The notes under the pieces were generated by a model. It saw only the letters and a program-made list of their open reading frames with translations, was not told where the DNA came from and did no database searches. Made by a program: the position numbers and the translations under genes. This document shows positions 27,749 through 36,835 of a stretch of DNA of 64,000 nt, piece by piece (the stretch's first letter is position 1; the number at the start of each line of letters is the position of its first letter). The stretch is from assembly GCF_000818395.1 (NCBI RefSeq), contig NZ_JWJG01000028.1, forward strand, positions 4,037,051 to 4,101,050, written 5' to 3'. The DNA comes from Noviherbaspirillum autotrophicum (GTDB lineage: Bacteria > Pseudomonadota > Gammaproteobacteria > Burkholderiales > Burkholderiaceae_D).

Positions 27749-28621
27749 ATGCAGATTCCCGGTCTTCGGGGGCTTTCGCCCCTCGTACTCGTCAAGAAAT
27801 CCGTCAAGGCATTTTCCGATGACGACATGTCGACTTATGCGGCAGCGCTTTCCTACCAGGTCTTGTTTTCGCTGTTTCCCTTCCTGCTGTTCCTGATCGC
27901 GCTGCTCGGATTCTTTAATCTGTCCGACTTCTTCGAGTGGCTGCGGCAGCAGGCACAGGTCTTTTTGCCGGAGCAGGCAATGCAGCAGGTCAACAAGGTG
28001 ATCCACGAGCTCAAGCAGCCGAAAGGCGGCCTGATGTCGGTCGGGGCGATCATCGCACTCTGGACCGCCTCGGCCGGAGTGCGGGCCACGATGAACGCCT
28101 TGAACACGGCTTATGACGTGGAAGAAGGCCGCCCGGCATGGAAGCTTTACCCGCTCTCGGTGCTGTATACGATCGGACTTGCAGCCATGCTGATCGTCGC
28201 CGCCACCTTGTTCGTGATCGGGCCGCAGGCGGTGCAATGGGTGGCCAGCAAAATAGGCCTGGAACAGATTTTCGTCCTGTTATGGACTTGGCTGCGCTGG
28301 CCGGTTGTCCTGTTCCTGTTCACCCTGGCGATTGCCGTGGTCTATTACGTTGCTCCCGATGTCGAGCAGGACTTCCGCTTCATCACCCCTGGCGCGGCAC
28401 TGGCCGTCATCGTGTGGATTGCGGCGTCGCTCGGGTTTAATCTCTACGTGCGCAGTTTTGCCGATTACAACGCGACCTATGGAAGTGTGGGCGCGATCAT
28501 CGTGATGCTGCTGTACTTTTACATTTCGGCCGCGGTGTTGCTGTTCGGCGCCGAGATCAATGCGGTGATCGAACATCATTCGCCATCAGGGAAAGACCCC
28601 GGCGAAAAGAAACTGCATTAA
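27749..28621 (+). CDS. YihY/virulence factor BrkB family membrane protein
   Basis: A 290-residue inner-membrane protein with about six hydrophobic segments. It shows the family opening FSDDDMSTYAAALSYQVLFSLFP (parts: DDMSTYAAALSYQ and FSLFPFLLFL) and the late motif NATYGSVGAIIVMLLYFYISAAVLLFGAE (parts: YGSVGAIIVML and LLFGAEINAV). The molecular function is not established; older names as ribonuclease BN are considered wrong. GGGGGTAACG precedes the ATG. It converges on metC with a 13-base gap. Confidence 0.9.
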   Translation: MQIPGLRGLSPLVLVKKSVKAFSDDDMSTYAAALSYQVLFSLFPFLLFLIALLGFFNLSDFFEWLRQQAQVFLPEQAMQQVNKVIHELKQPKGGLMSVGAIIALWTASAGVRATMNALNTAYDVEEGRPAWKLYPLSVLYTIGLAAMLIVAATLFVIGPQAVQWVASKIGLEQIFVLLWTWLRWPVVLFLFTLAIAVVYYVAPDVEQDFRFITPGAALAVIVWIAASLGFNLYVRSFADYNATYGSVGAIIVMLLYFYISAAVLLFGAEINAVIEHHSPSGKDPGEKKLH

Positions 28622-28634
28622 TAGTGACGCATCG

Positions 28635-29825
28635 TCAGGCGGCCCGCAGGGCCGCAAATGCCTGTTCGATATCCGCGATCAAATCCTGCGGGTCTTCCAG
28701 GCCGATATTGAAGCGCACCAGTTGCCCCTGATCGCGCCAGCTCGCGCGCATGGACTGTATGCGATACGGCACACACAGGCTGTTGGCACCGCCCCAGCTG
28801 TAGCCGATCTTGAATAGCCGGAGGCTGTCGATGAAGCGGTCGGTTTGGTCCTCGCCATAGCGCGCGTCGAACAGCACCGAAAACAGCCCGCCCGCACCAG
28901 TGAAGTCGCGCTTCCAGGTTTCATGCCCGGGGCAATCTGCGAAAGCCGGATGCAGGACTTTGGCGATTTCCGGCCGCGCCTTGAGCCAGGCAGCAACCGT
29001 GCGCGCAGCGGCATCGTGCGCGTCGAAACGCAGCTTCATGGTCGGCAGGCTGCGCAGCACGAGATAGCAGTCGTCCATGCCGACGCCATACCCCAGGCGC
29101 ATATGCGCCATCTCGATACGATGGATCAACTCCTTGTCGCGCGTAATGACTGCTCCCATCAAGACATCGGAGCCGCCCGACTGGTACTTGGTCAGCGCCT
29201 GCATCACGATATCGACTCCATGCTCGAATGCCCGAAACGCAATGCCCGCTGACCAGGTATTGTCGATCGCCACATAGACCTTCTGCGTGCCCGTGCTCTT
29301 GCGCTTTGCGGCGCGGCAGATGGCGGGGATGTCGGGCACTTCCATCGATACCGAGCCCGGTGCTTCGGTCCAGATCAGCCGGGTATTGGCTTGGATCAGG
29401 TCGGCAATCCCCTCTCCAATCAGCGGATCGTAGAAACGCGCGCTGATGCCGAAATCGCGCGCCAGCCAATTGCCCAGCTCGCGGTTCGGGTTGTACACGT
29501 TATCCGGGATTAGCACATCGTCACCGCTTCGCAGCAGAGCAAGGTCGACCATCGAGATCGCCGCCAGCCCGCTCGGCGCCAGCAAGCAATGCTCGCCGCC
29601 CTCTATCTGCGCAAGGCGCGCTTCGAGGGTGAACGACGTCGGCGTGCCATGCAAGCCATAAGTGTAGGAATTCTTGTCCTGCCAGTTACGCGAACGCACG
29701 GCGGCGACGTTCTTGAACAGGACGGTGGAGGCATGATGAATCGCCGTCGGAAAAGCACCAAACCCATCCGGCGCCTTGTAGTCGCTGTGAATGAGCGTGG
29801 TCTGAAGCGATTTGCGATCCGTCAT
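28635..29825 (-). CDS. metC: Cystathionine beta-lyase
   Basis: PLP-dependent Cys/Met metabolism enzyme of 396 residues that cleaves cystathionine to homocysteine. The PLP lysine is Lys213 in MQALTKYQSG, and the phosphate-binding region GLAAISMV and YTYGLHGTPT are typical. The MetC subfamily is supported by SYSWGGANSLCVP near the C-terminus. It ends 12 bases before the rimO stop and could be read as the end of the same minus-strand run. Confidence 0.92.
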   Translation of the reverse strand: MTDRKSLQTTLIHSDYKAPDGFGAFPTAIHHASTVLFKNVAAVRSRNWQDKNSYTYGLHGTPTSFTLEARLAQIEGGEHCLLAPSGLAAISMVDLALLRSGDDVLIPDNVYNPNRELGNWLARDFGISARFYDPLIGEGIADLIQANTRLIWTEAPGSVSMEVPDIPAICRAAKRKSTGTQKVYVAIDNTWSAGIAFRAFEHGVDIVMQALTKYQSGGSDVLMGAVITRDKELIHRIEMAHMRLGYGVGMDDCYLVLRSLPTMKLRFDAHDAAARTVAAWLKARPEIAKVLHPAFADCPGHETWKRDFTGAGGLFSVLFDARYGEDQTDRFIDSLRLFKIGYSWGGANSLCVPYRIQSMRASWRDQGQLVRFNIGLEDPQDLIADIEQAFAALRAA

Positions 29826-29837
29826 GCGACCTCCCGA

Positions 29838-31193
29838 TCAGGACTCAGCCCACAAATCGTAGGCGTCGGCGGCGGCCACCCTGACGTCGACGAATTCACC
29901 GACGTGCAGCTTCCTGTGCGGCTCGAACGGTGGCTTGACATACACTACACCATCGATTTCCGGCGCATCAGCGGAAGAACGCGCGACGGCGCCGCCAGTC
30001 CTCTCCACTTCGTCGATCAGCACGCGGATAGTCTTGCCGACTTTCGCCTGCAAGCGCTTCTTGGAAATCCCTTCCTGCAGCGCCATCACGCGGTCGCGCC
30101 GTTTGTCGCGCACCTCTTCGGGCACCGGATCCGGCAATTCGTTCGCTGTCGCACCCTCCACCGGCGAATAGGAAAAACAGCCGAGCCGGTCGATCTCGGC
30201 TTCCTTCAGGAAGTCGAGCAGATACTCGAACTCCTGCTCCGTCTCTCCGGGGAATCCGGCGATGAAGGTCGAGCGGATTGTCAGATCCGGGCACATCTTG
30301 CGCCACGCCTGGATGCGCTCAATATTCTTTTCACCGTTGGCCGGACGTTTCATGCGCTTCAACACATCCGGGTGCGCGTGCTGCAGCGGCACATCGAGAT
30401 AAGGCAAGACCCTGCCCTGCGCCATGAGCGGGATGATGTCATCAACATGCGGATACGGATAAACGTAATGCAGGCGCACCCAGGCATCGTATTGTGCGGC
30501 CAGCTCGCCCAAGGCAGTGACCAGCTGCGTCATATGCGTCTTGACCGGCTTGCCATTCCAGAAGCCGGTACGGAACTTCACGTCGACGCCGTACGCGCTG
30601 GTGTCCTGTGAAATCACCAGCAATTCCTTGACGCCGGCCTTGAACAGGTTTTCCGCCTCCAGCATCACATCGGCCACCGGGCGCGACACCAGGTCGCCAC
30701 GCATCGACGGGATGATGCAGAAGCTGCAGCGATGATTGCAGCCCTCTGAAATCTTGAGGTAGGCATAGTGTTTCGGCGTTAGCTTGATACCTTGCGGCGG
30801 CACCAGGTCGACAAACGGGTCGTGCGGCTTGGGCAAATGCTGGTGCACGGCGCTCATCACTTCGCCAAGCGCATGCGGCCCCGTCACTGCCAGCACCTTT
30901 GGATGGACGCTCTGGACGATGTCCTTGCCGGCGGCATCCTTTTTCGCGCCCAGGCAACCGGTGACGATCACCTTGCCGTTTTCGTGCAGCGCTTCGCCGA
31001 TTGCATCGAGCGACTCCTGCACGGCAGCATCGATGAAACCGCAGGTGTTGACGATCACCAGGTCGGCGCCGTCGTACGACTTCGCCGTCTCATAGCCTTC
31101 GGCGCGCAGCTGGGTGATGATTTGTTCCGAATCGACCAGGGCCTTGGGACAGCCGAGCGACACGAAACCGACTTTGGGAGAGGAATCGGACAT
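29838..31193 (-). CDS. rimO: Ribosomal protein S12 methylthiotransferase RimO
   Basis: Radical-SAM methylthiotransferase that modifies an aspartate of ribosomal protein S12. N-terminal cluster cysteines are Cys15, Cys51 and Cys80, and the radical-SAM motif is Cys152, Cys156 and Cys159 in [14 protein letters not shown] domain forms the C-terminus (about 380-450). The start [17 protein letters not shown] is the only Met before the conserved region. The ATG has no Shine-Dalgarno: the bases just before it are the T-run of a terminator hairpin, which is unusual (see findings). Confidence 0.95.
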   Translation of the reverse strand: MSDSSPKVGFVSLGCPKALVDSEQIITQLRAEGYETAKSYDGADLVIVNTCGFIDAAVQESLDAIGEALHENGKVIVTGCLGAKKDAAGKDIVQSVHPKVLAVTGPHALGEVMSAVHQHLPKPHDPFVDLVPPQGIKLTPKHYAYLKISEGCNHRCSFCIIPSMRGDLVSRPVADVMLEAENLFKAGVKELLVISQDTSAYGVDVKFRTGFWNGKPVKTHMTQLVTALGELAAQYDAWVRLHYVYPYPHVDDIIPLMAQGRVLPYLDVPLQHAHPDVLKRMKRPANGEKNIERIQAWRKMCPDLTIRSTFIAGFPGETEQEFEYLLDFLKEAEIDRLGCFSYSPVEGATANELPDPVPEEVRDKRRDRVMALQEGISKKRLQAKVGKTIRVLIDEVERTGGAVARSSADAPEIDGVVYVKPPFEPHRKLHVGEFVDVRVAAADAYDLWAES

Positions 31194-31195
31194 AA

Positions 31196-31234
31196 CAAAA
31201 AAGGGTACAAAGCGAATCCGCTATTGTACCCTTT
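31196..31234 (-). terminator. Rho-independent terminator of phaR, directly before rimO
   Basis: On the minus strand, AAGGGTACAA (reading from 31234) pairs with TTGTACCCTT, with an inner AGCG/CGCT extension. It is followed by six T residues ending about 3 bases before the rimO ATG. A second 7-bp hairpin (CTTGCCT/AGGCAAG, 31247-31264) lies just upstream. Confidence 0.8.
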
Positions 31235-31283
31235 CAAGCCGCCGTTCTTGCCTGCAGAGGCAAGAGTTACTTTAATGCGTTGA

Positions 31284-31856
31284 CTATTTCTTATCCTTGT
31301 CGGTCATGCCGGGAAACGGGAAATTTCCCGGAAAACCGCCAAACATGTTCTTGGTCTGGTTTTGCATCTGTTCCTGCATCTGCATGAACAGGTTCTTGCT
31401 CTGCTCGATGTAGTTGCTCATCATCCCCTGCATCATCGGTCCCTGTACATTCATGAACTGGGTCCACATTTCCTGGCTAAACGGCTTGCCCTCGTAAAAC
31501 CCCTTGGAGGTTTCAGCCAGCTTGTTCTGGATATCGATGAAGGCCTGGATGTTCTTCTCGAGATAGGAACCCATCATCCCCTGCATCGCGTGACCGTAGT
31601 AGCGGATGATCTGCGACAGCGCGCTGCTGGAAAACATCGGCGTACCGTTCGCCTCTTCTTCCAGGATGATCTGCAACAGGATGCTGCGGGTCAGGTCCTC
31701 TTCAGTCTTGGCATCGACGACGGTGAATTCCTCATTGTCGAGCACCAGTTGCTTCACATCGGAAAGCGTAATGTAGGAACTGGTCTGGGTGTCGTAAAGG
31801 CGGCGGTTCGGATACTTCTTGATCAAGCGCTCGGTAGCCTTTTTTGCACTATTCAT
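31284..31856 (-). CDS. phaR: Polyhydroxyalkanoate synthesis repressor PhaR
   Basis: A 190-residue regulator of polyhydroxybutyrate storage. The PHB/PHA accumulation DNA-binding domain (about 10-70) contains LIKKYPNRRLYDTQTSSYITL (parts: KKYPNRRLYDT and SSYITLSDV), followed by the accumulation-regulator repeat with FSSSALSQIIRYYG and MQGMMGSYLE. The C-terminus is Met/Gln-rich (MQMQEQMQNQ). PhaR is known to bind both promoter DNA and PHB granules. A 14-bp palindrome lies just upstream. phaC lies upstream on the same strand, 236 bases away. Confidence 0.95.
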   Translation of the reverse strand: MNSAKKATERLIKKYPNRRLYDTQTSSYITLSDVKQLVLDNEEFTVVDAKTEEDLTRSILLQIILEEEANGTPMFSSSALSQIIRYYGHAMQGMMGSYLEKNIQAFIDIQNKLAETSKGFYEGKPFSQEMWTQFMNVQGPMMQGMMSNYIEQSKNLFMQMQEQMQNQTKNMFGGFPGNFPFPGMTDKDKK

Positions 31857-31872
31857 CGAATTTCCAGTGTTT

Positions 31873-31886
31873 TGCGTTGCAACGCA
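31873..31886. promoter_or_regulatory. 14-bp palindrome before phaR, candidate PhaR operator
   Basis: TGCGTTGCAACGCA is a perfect palindrome ending 17 bases upstream of the phaR ATG. Its right-hand TTGCAACGCA recurs at 31994-32003. The position suits autoregulation by PhaR, but the binding protein is inferred. Confidence 0.5.
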
Positions 31887-31993
31887 TTTATGCCGTTTTA
31901 TAAAAAGCGAACAAGCGTTCGCCTCTGTCTCATTTAATTATAGTGCGAAAAAACAAAGATTTACGCAACTATTGCCAGATAATTATAGGCTTA

Positions 31994-32004
31994 TTGCAAC
32001 GCAA
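31994..32004. promoter_or_regulatory. Second TTGCAACGCA copy in the phaC-phaR gap
   Basis: TTGCAACGCAA repeats the 10-mer of the phaR palindrome 117 bases further upstream and forms a TTGC-N3-GCAA inverted repeat. It may be a second, weaker operator site. Confidence 0.35.
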
Positions 32005-32092
32005 TTGAGAACAACTTTATTTCTTTTTGACAATACCGACGCATCGACTCCGACACGCCGGCAAAATGCACCTTATCAATCCGGCGCGCTAC

Positions 32093-33802
32093 TTACTCTG
32101 CCTTGACTTTCACGTAACGGCCGGGCGCGGGTTCGATCACCTTGTACTTGGCGCTGCCATACTTGGGCGCCTTCACTTGCCCGCCCGCGTTCTTTTCGAG
32201 GAATTTCGACCATTCGGGCCACCAGCTTCCCGTATGCTCGGTCGCGCCTTGCAACCACGTGCCCGCATCAGCCGCCGGCTTGTCATTGCTCCAGTAGCTG
32301 CGCTTCTTCTTGGCCGGTGGATTGATCACGCCCGCGATATGGCCGGAGGCGCCGAGCACGAAGCGGTTATTGCCGCGCTTCTTGGAATTCAACAGATTGG
32401 TCGATTCATAGGCGGCGGTCCATGGCACGATGTGATCTTCCCGCGAACCATAGATGAAGGCCGGAACATCGATAGCGCCGAGATCGACCGGAGTGCCGGC
32501 CACCGCGAGCTTGCCCGGCACTTTCAGGCTGTTTTCAAGATAGAGATTGCGCAGGTACCAGCAGAACATCGGTCCTGGAAGATTGGTGGCATCCGCATTC
32601 CAGTACAGGAGGTCGAACGGCGGCGGGTCCTCGCCTTTCAGGTAGTTCGACTTCACGTAATTCCAGACCAGATCGTTCGGACGCAGGCTGGAAAATGCGG
32701 ACGTAAAATCGCGCCCGGGCATCAAGCCGCCATTGCCGATGGTCTTTTCGCGCAACGCCACCTGTGCTTCATCGATAAATACGTCGATGACACCGGTTTC
32801 AGAGAAGTCCAGCAGCGTCGTCAGCAAAGTGACGCTGGACACCGGTTTTTCGCCGCGCGCGAACAGCAATGCCAGCGCCGTCGACAGGATCGTTCCGCCG
32901 ACGCAGAAGCCGAGCGCATTGATTTGCTCCTGTTTGGAAATGTCACGCACGACGTTAATCGCCTCAATCGCGCCTTGTTCGATATAGTCGTCCCAGGTCG
33001 CATTGGCCAGCGAGGCATCCGGATTGCGCCATGAAACCAGGAATACCGTATGGCCTTCGCTGACGGCATACCGCACCAGCGAATTCTCCGGCTGCAGGTC
33101 GAGAATGTAGTACTTGTTGATACACGGCGGCACCAGCAGCAGCGGCCGCTCGAACACGGTTTTTGTCAGCGGCTTGTACTGGATGAGCTGGAAAAATGCG
33201 TTTTCGAATACGACTGCGCCTTCGGTGTTGGCCACGTTGCGCCCGACTTCGAACGCAGACTCATCGGACTGCGAGATGTGGCCTTTTTGTAAGTCTTCGA
33301 TCATGTGGGAAATGCCTTTCATCAGGCTCTCTCCCTTGGTTTCGATCAGTTTTTGCTGCACTTCCGGATTGGTCGCGAGGAAGTTGGCCGGCGACATAGC
33401 GTCGACTAATTGCTGAACCGCGAAACGGATTTTCTGTTTTGCGCGCGGCGTTGCTTCCACTGCGTTCGCCATCGCCATCAGAAAGCGCGAATTAAGCAGA
33501 TAAGTGGCGGCATTGAAAGCGAACATCGGATTCGACTGCCATTCCGGTCCGGCAAAACGCCGGTCGGCAATGGCTGGCGTCTTGGAGCTCAGCATCTCCT
33601 GCCACAGCGAGGACAATTGCTGCATGTAGTCGTTCTGCAGCTGCACCACCGTGGAAGGGTCGATGGTTGCGCCGAATTCCTTCATCGTTGCGGTAATCGG
33701 CTTCGTATCGATTTGCTGTGTTTTCAGCCAGGATTGCCATACGTTTGGATCGAACTTGGGCATCCACGGGGCGAAATCGGTTTGCGGGGTGAACATGTTC
33801 AT
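32093..33802 (-). CDS. phaC: Class I polyhydroxyalkanoate synthase
   Basis: Polymerises hydroxyacyl-CoA, chiefly 3-hydroxybutyryl-CoA, into storage granules. The 569-residue protein has a PhaC N-domain (about 80-250) and an alpha/beta-hydrolase catalytic domain. The nucleophile is Cys300 in the lipase-like box GFCVGGT; the likely Asp lies in YGSREDHIVPW and the His in GASGHIAGVINPP. A weak ribosome site precedes the start at 33802. The usual partners phaA and phaB are absent here, unlike many Burkholderiales operons. Confidence 0.96.
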   Translation of the reverse strand: MNMFTPQTDFAPWMPKFDPNVWQSWLKTQQIDTKPITATMKEFGATIDPSTVVQLQNDYMQQLSSLWQEMLSSKTPAIADRRFAGPEWQSNPMFAFNAATYLLNSRFLMAMANAVEATPRAKQKIRFAVQQLVDAMSPANFLATNPEVQQKLIETKGESLMKGISHMIEDLQKGHISQSDESAFEVGRNVANTEGAVVFENAFFQLIQYKPLTKTVFERPLLLVPPCINKYYILDLQPENSLVRYAVSEGHTVFLVSWRNPDASLANATWDDYIEQGAIEAINVVRDISKQEQINALGFCVGGTILSTALALLFARGEKPVSSVTLLTTLLDFSETGVIDVFIDEAQVALREKTIGNGGLMPGRDFTSAFSSLRPNDLVWNYVKSNYLKGEDPPPFDLLYWNADATNLPGPMFCWYLRNLYLENSLKVPGKLAVAGTPVDLGAIDVPAFIYGSREDHIVPWTAAYESTNLLNSKKRGNNRFVLGASGHIAGVINPPAKKKRSYWSNDKPAADAGTWLQGATEHTGSWWPEWSKFLEKNAGGQVKAPKYGSAKYKVIEPAPGRYVKVKAE

Positions 33803-34145
33803 GCGTGCATCTCTAGGTTCTGACGTGTCGTTGAAGTTCGGATGTTGTACTTAACCTTCGGTTAGATCGTTGCCATCGCCGGACTTAACTTGTTTTTGTG
33901 ATGTCTGTTACCGCGCAATTCTCCTTGCCGGCCACGATCTTTCTGCTGTACGTCTTGTGTCTCCCCAGCTACCCATTTTAACTTGCGCCATACGCGCTAA
34001 CGCACACCCCGCCACAAGGAAATCGAAAATATTCCTGCATAACGACTGGCATTATGCATTCGATATTTCCCTTAAGAAAGGTTATGGAAAGAGATAGAAA
34101 TAAATTGAAATGGGCGACCAAATCTTCCCCCATGAGAGAAGACAA
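33803..34145. other. Gene-free region between pgeF and phaC
   Basis: These 343 bases carry no convincing gene. They should hold the phaC promoter on the minus strand. Visible structure is a TGCATAA/TTATGCA inverted repeat (34036-34042 and 34052-34058, 9-base loop) and a small TAACC/GGTTA repeat (33852-33864). A 75-codon plus-strand frame at 33870-34097 has no ribosome site and no family resemblance. Confidence 0.5.
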
Positions 34146-34904
34146 TTACTTGAGCCAAATCAACGATGCCATGCGGCCAGTCGTCTTGTCGCGTCGATAG
34201 GAAAAAAAACGGTCTTGATCGGCCACAGTACAGAGGCCGCCGCCGTACACGCGGGTTACACCGGTGCGTGCGAGTATCGATTTGGCCAGACGATAAATAT
34301 CCGCCCAATATTTTCCCGTCTGAGCAGGATTCGGCTTGAAGGCCGATGCGAGGCCGGCATCACGCTTTGCGAAGGCATCAAATACATCCTGCCCGACCTC
34401 GAAACAGTCCGGTCCGATTGCCGGCCCGAGCCAGGCAAGTATCTCGCCGGCGCCAGCATCACGCATGTACGCGGCCGTGTTCTCCAATACGCCATGCGCA
34501 AGGCCGCGCCAGCCGGCATGCGCAGCTCCGACCACCCGCCCCTGCGTATCGCAAAACAACACAGGAAGGCAATCCGCAGTCTGGATGACACAGACCACGC
34601 CGGGTCGATCAGCGATGCTGGCGTCCGCGTCCGGGATGCCTTGCCCGATGTCGCCGGCATTGACCACCCTTGTGCCATGAACCTGCGATAACCACGCTGG
34701 CTCTGCCGGCAACTGCTTGCGCAACAGCGCCCGGTTTTGCCTGACATGCTCGGGATCGTCGCCGACATGCGTGCCCAGATTCAGTCCGCCACCGCCCGCG
34801 CCATCGTCATACGGCGCACGGCTTGTACCGCCCATACGCGTGGTCGACAATGCGGCGACATTGGTCGGCGCATTGCTCCAGTCGGGAACGATGAAATGGT
34901 GCAT
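34146..34904 (-). CDS. pgeF: Peptidoglycan editing factor PgeF (YfiH, laccase-domain)
   Basis: A 252-residue multicopper-oxidase-like (DUF152) protein. Typical motifs are QVHGTRVV, TADCLPVLFCD, VGAAHAGWRGLAHGVLE and LGPAIGPDCFEVG, the His and Cys residues forming the metal site. In E. coli YfiH removes wrongly incorporated amino acids from peptidoglycan precursors, and other members have purine nucleoside phosphorylase activity. It starts 3 bases after the rluD stop, the same rluD-yfiH order as in E. coli, and is cotranscribed with rluD. Confidence 0.92.
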   Translation of the reverse strand: MHHFIVPDWSNAPTNVAALSTTRMGGTSRAPYDDGAGGGGLNLGTHVGDDPEHVRQNRALLRKQLPAEPAWLSQVHGTRVVNAGDIGQGIPDADASIADRPGVVCVIQTADCLPVLFCDTQGRVVGAAHAGWRGLAHGVLENTAAYMRDAGAGEILAWLGPAIGPDCFEVGQDVFDAFAKRDAGLASAFKPNPAQTGKYWADIYRLAKSILARTGVTRVYGGGLCTVADQDRFFSYRRDKTTGRMASLIWLK

Positions 34905-34907
34905 CGA

Positions 34908-35942
34908 TCAGTCCGGGACAGTCGCTTCAATGCCCGCCCGCGCGAACAGCAGCGCCAAATCGGATGGCAATGCCGCACGCCATTCGCATGGTTTTCCTGA
35001 TTGGGGATGCGTCAGGCCGAGCCGATAGGCGTGCAATGCCTGCCGCCCGAATGCCGGTGCCAAATGCGGCTTGCCGTACAGCGGATCGCCCACCAGCGCA
35101 AAACCGATTGACGCCATATGGACGCGAATTTGGTGAGTGCGCCCGGTTTCCAATTGACAGCGCAAAAGACTGACCGGACGGCTATCCAGTTGTCCGTTCG
35201 CCAGTCGCTCGTAATGCGTAATCGCCGGCTTCGCGCTTTCATGCGTGGAGACTGCCATTTTGATCCGGTCGCGCGGGTGGCGGCCGATTGCGGCCTCGAT
35301 CCTGCCGCTAATCTGTGGCATGCCCCACACCAGTGCCAGGTATTCGCGCTTGACGGTACGCGCCTGCAACTGGCGTACCAGATCTGTCTGCGCCTCCAGT
35401 GTTTTGGCAACCACCATCAAGCCGCTGGTTTCCTTGTCAAGACGGTGCACGATCCCGGCGCGCGGCACACCGCCCAATGCCGGAATGTGGTGCAGCAAGC
35501 CATTGAGCAGGGTGCCGGTCCAGTTGCCTGCCGCCGGATGGACGACCAGCCCGGCCGGTTTGTCGATGACAAGAATGGACTTGTCTTCGTGGATGATCGA
35601 CAGCGTCATCGCTTCCGGCTGATAGGCTTGTTCCTCTGGCGCCGCCTGCGGCTGGACGACAATGGTTTCATCACCCAGCATTGTCGTTTTCGCGCGGGCC
35701 GGCTGGCCTTCCACCGTCACATGGCCGGCTTCAATCCACTGCTGGATACGGCTGCGGGAATATTGCGGCACCAGGGTCGACAGTGCTTTGTCGAGCCGCA
35801 TGCCGCAAAAATCGGGGTTCAGGGCCAGGGTGATCGCGGATTGGTCCGGCAATCCAGCGTCTTCGTCACCCTCGTCAAAATCGGAGTCGGGCAGGGTTTT
35901 ATTCAAATTCGGTTTTTCGGCGCGCATCGTGGCAAGTTCCAT
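34908..35942 (-). CDS. rluD: 23S rRNA pseudouridine synthase RluD
   Basis: Makes pseudouridines in helix 69 of 23S rRNA. An N-terminal acidic extension (residues 1-35) precedes an S4 RNA-binding domain (about 48-105). The catalytic domain carries Asp169 in GIVHRLDKETSGLM. The C-terminal GRTHQIRVHMASIG motif is also present. A second ATG at 35927 could be the true start; neither has a strong ribosome site. The gene is divergent from bamD, with 43 bases between them, a conserved gene order. Confidence 0.93.
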   Translation of the reverse strand: MELATMRAEKPNLNKTLPDSDFDEGDEDAGLPDQSAITLALNPDFCGMRLDKALSTLVPQYSRSRIQQWIEAGHVTVEGQPARAKTTMLGDETIVVQPQAAPEEQAYQPEAMTLSIIHEDKSILVIDKPAGLVVHPAAGNWTGTLLNGLLHHIPALGGVPRAGIVHRLDKETSGLMVVAKTLEAQTDLVRQLQARTVKREYLALVWGMPQISGRIEAAIGRHPRDRIKMAVSTHESAKPAITHYERLANGQLDSRPVSLLRCQLETGRTHQIRVHMASIGFALVGDPLYGKPHLAPAFGRQALHAYRLGLTHPQSGKPCEWRAALPSDLALLFARAGIEATVPD

Positions 35943-35985
35943 CAGCTATAATCAATCTCTTGTTCAGATGTATTCTTGCAACGTC

Positions 35986-36783
35986 ATGCAAAAAAAATCC
36001 CTGAAGTTCGCTGCCCTTGTTCTCGCCGCCTCGCTGTCGGGTTGCGGTCTGCTTCCCGAAAAAGTGGATGAGACCAAGGATTGGCCAGCCGCCAAATTAT
36101 ACTCGGAGGCTCGCGACGAATTATCGAGCGGGAATTACGAAAAAGCGATCCAGTACTTCGAAAAGCTGGAATCGCGTTACCCATTCGGCACTTATGCGCA
36201 GCAGGCGCAGATGGAAATCGCTTACGCCAATTACCGGCAAGGCGACCAGGCACAGGCGCTGGCTGCGGTGGAACGCTTCATCAAGCTCCACCCGAACCAT
36301 CCGAATGTCGATTACATGTACTACCTGCGCGGATTGATCAACTTTAACGACAACACCGGCTTTTTCGATTTCCTGTCCAAACAGGATCCGAGCGAGCGCG
36401 ATCCGAAAGCCGCGCATGAAGCGTTCGACTCCTTCAAGCAGCTGGCCGAACGTTTCCCGGACAGCAAGTACGCCAAGGATGCGATCGCCCGCATGAAGTA
36501 CCTCGTCAACGCGATGGCACGGCATGAAGTGCACGTGGCGAATTACTACTATCGCCGTGGCGCCTTTGTGGCGGCAGCCAACCGGGCACAGGTGGCGGTC
36601 AACGAATACCGCGATGCGCCAGTGGTCGAAGAAGCCCTGACCATCATGGTGCGTTCATATGATGCGCTGGGGCTGACCGATCTGCGTGACGATGCGGAGC
36701 GCGTGCTGAAATCGAATTTCCCGAACAGTGCGTTTTTCAAGGGCGCCGTGGCGCAAAGCGAACCGTGGTGGAAAATCTGGTAG
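35986..36783 (+). CDS. bamD: Outer membrane protein assembly factor BamD
   Basis: Essential lipoprotein of the BAM complex that inserts beta-barrel proteins. From the ATG at 35986 it has 265 residues, with a signal peptide ending in the lipobox SLSGCGLL. Tetratricopeptide-type repeats follow (SEARDELSSGNYEKAIQYFEKLESRYPFG in parts YSEARDELSSGNY and AIQYFEKLESRYPFG), as in BamD/ComL. An in-frame ATG at 35968 would add six residues. TATAAT at 35947-35952 is a likely -10 element for this gene. Confidence 0.95.
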   Translation: MQKKSLKFAALVLAASLSGCGLLPEKVDETKDWPAAKLYSEARDELSSGNYEKAIQYFEKLESRYPFGTYAQQAQMEIAYANYRQGDQAQALAAVERFIKLHPNHPNVDYMYYLRGLINFNDNTGFFDFLSKQDPSERDPKAAHEAFDSFKQLAERFPDSKYAKDAIARMKYLVNAMARHEVHVANYYYRRGAFVAAANRAQVAVNEYRDAPVVEEALTIMVRSYDALGLTDLRDDAERVLKSNFPNSAFFKGAVAQSEPWWKIW

Positions 36784-36797
36784 GTCGCACTTCCCGC

Positions 36798-36826
36798 AAC
36801 AAAGCCTCGCAATGCGAGGCTTTGTT
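36798..36826. terminator. Bidirectional terminator between bamD and yaaA
   Basis: AACAAAGCCTCGC (36798-36810) and GCGAGGCTTTGTT (36814-36826) form a perfect 13-bp stem with a 3-base loop. TTGTTTC follows on the plus strand. The two genes converge here, so it probably stops both transcripts. Confidence 0.85.
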
Positions 36827-36835
36827 GTTTCTGGC

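Noticed and set aside
33870-34097. 75-codon plus-strand frame in the phaC-pgeF gap
   Set aside because: No ribosome site, no domain, and a Cys/Arg-rich product typical of non-coding frames.
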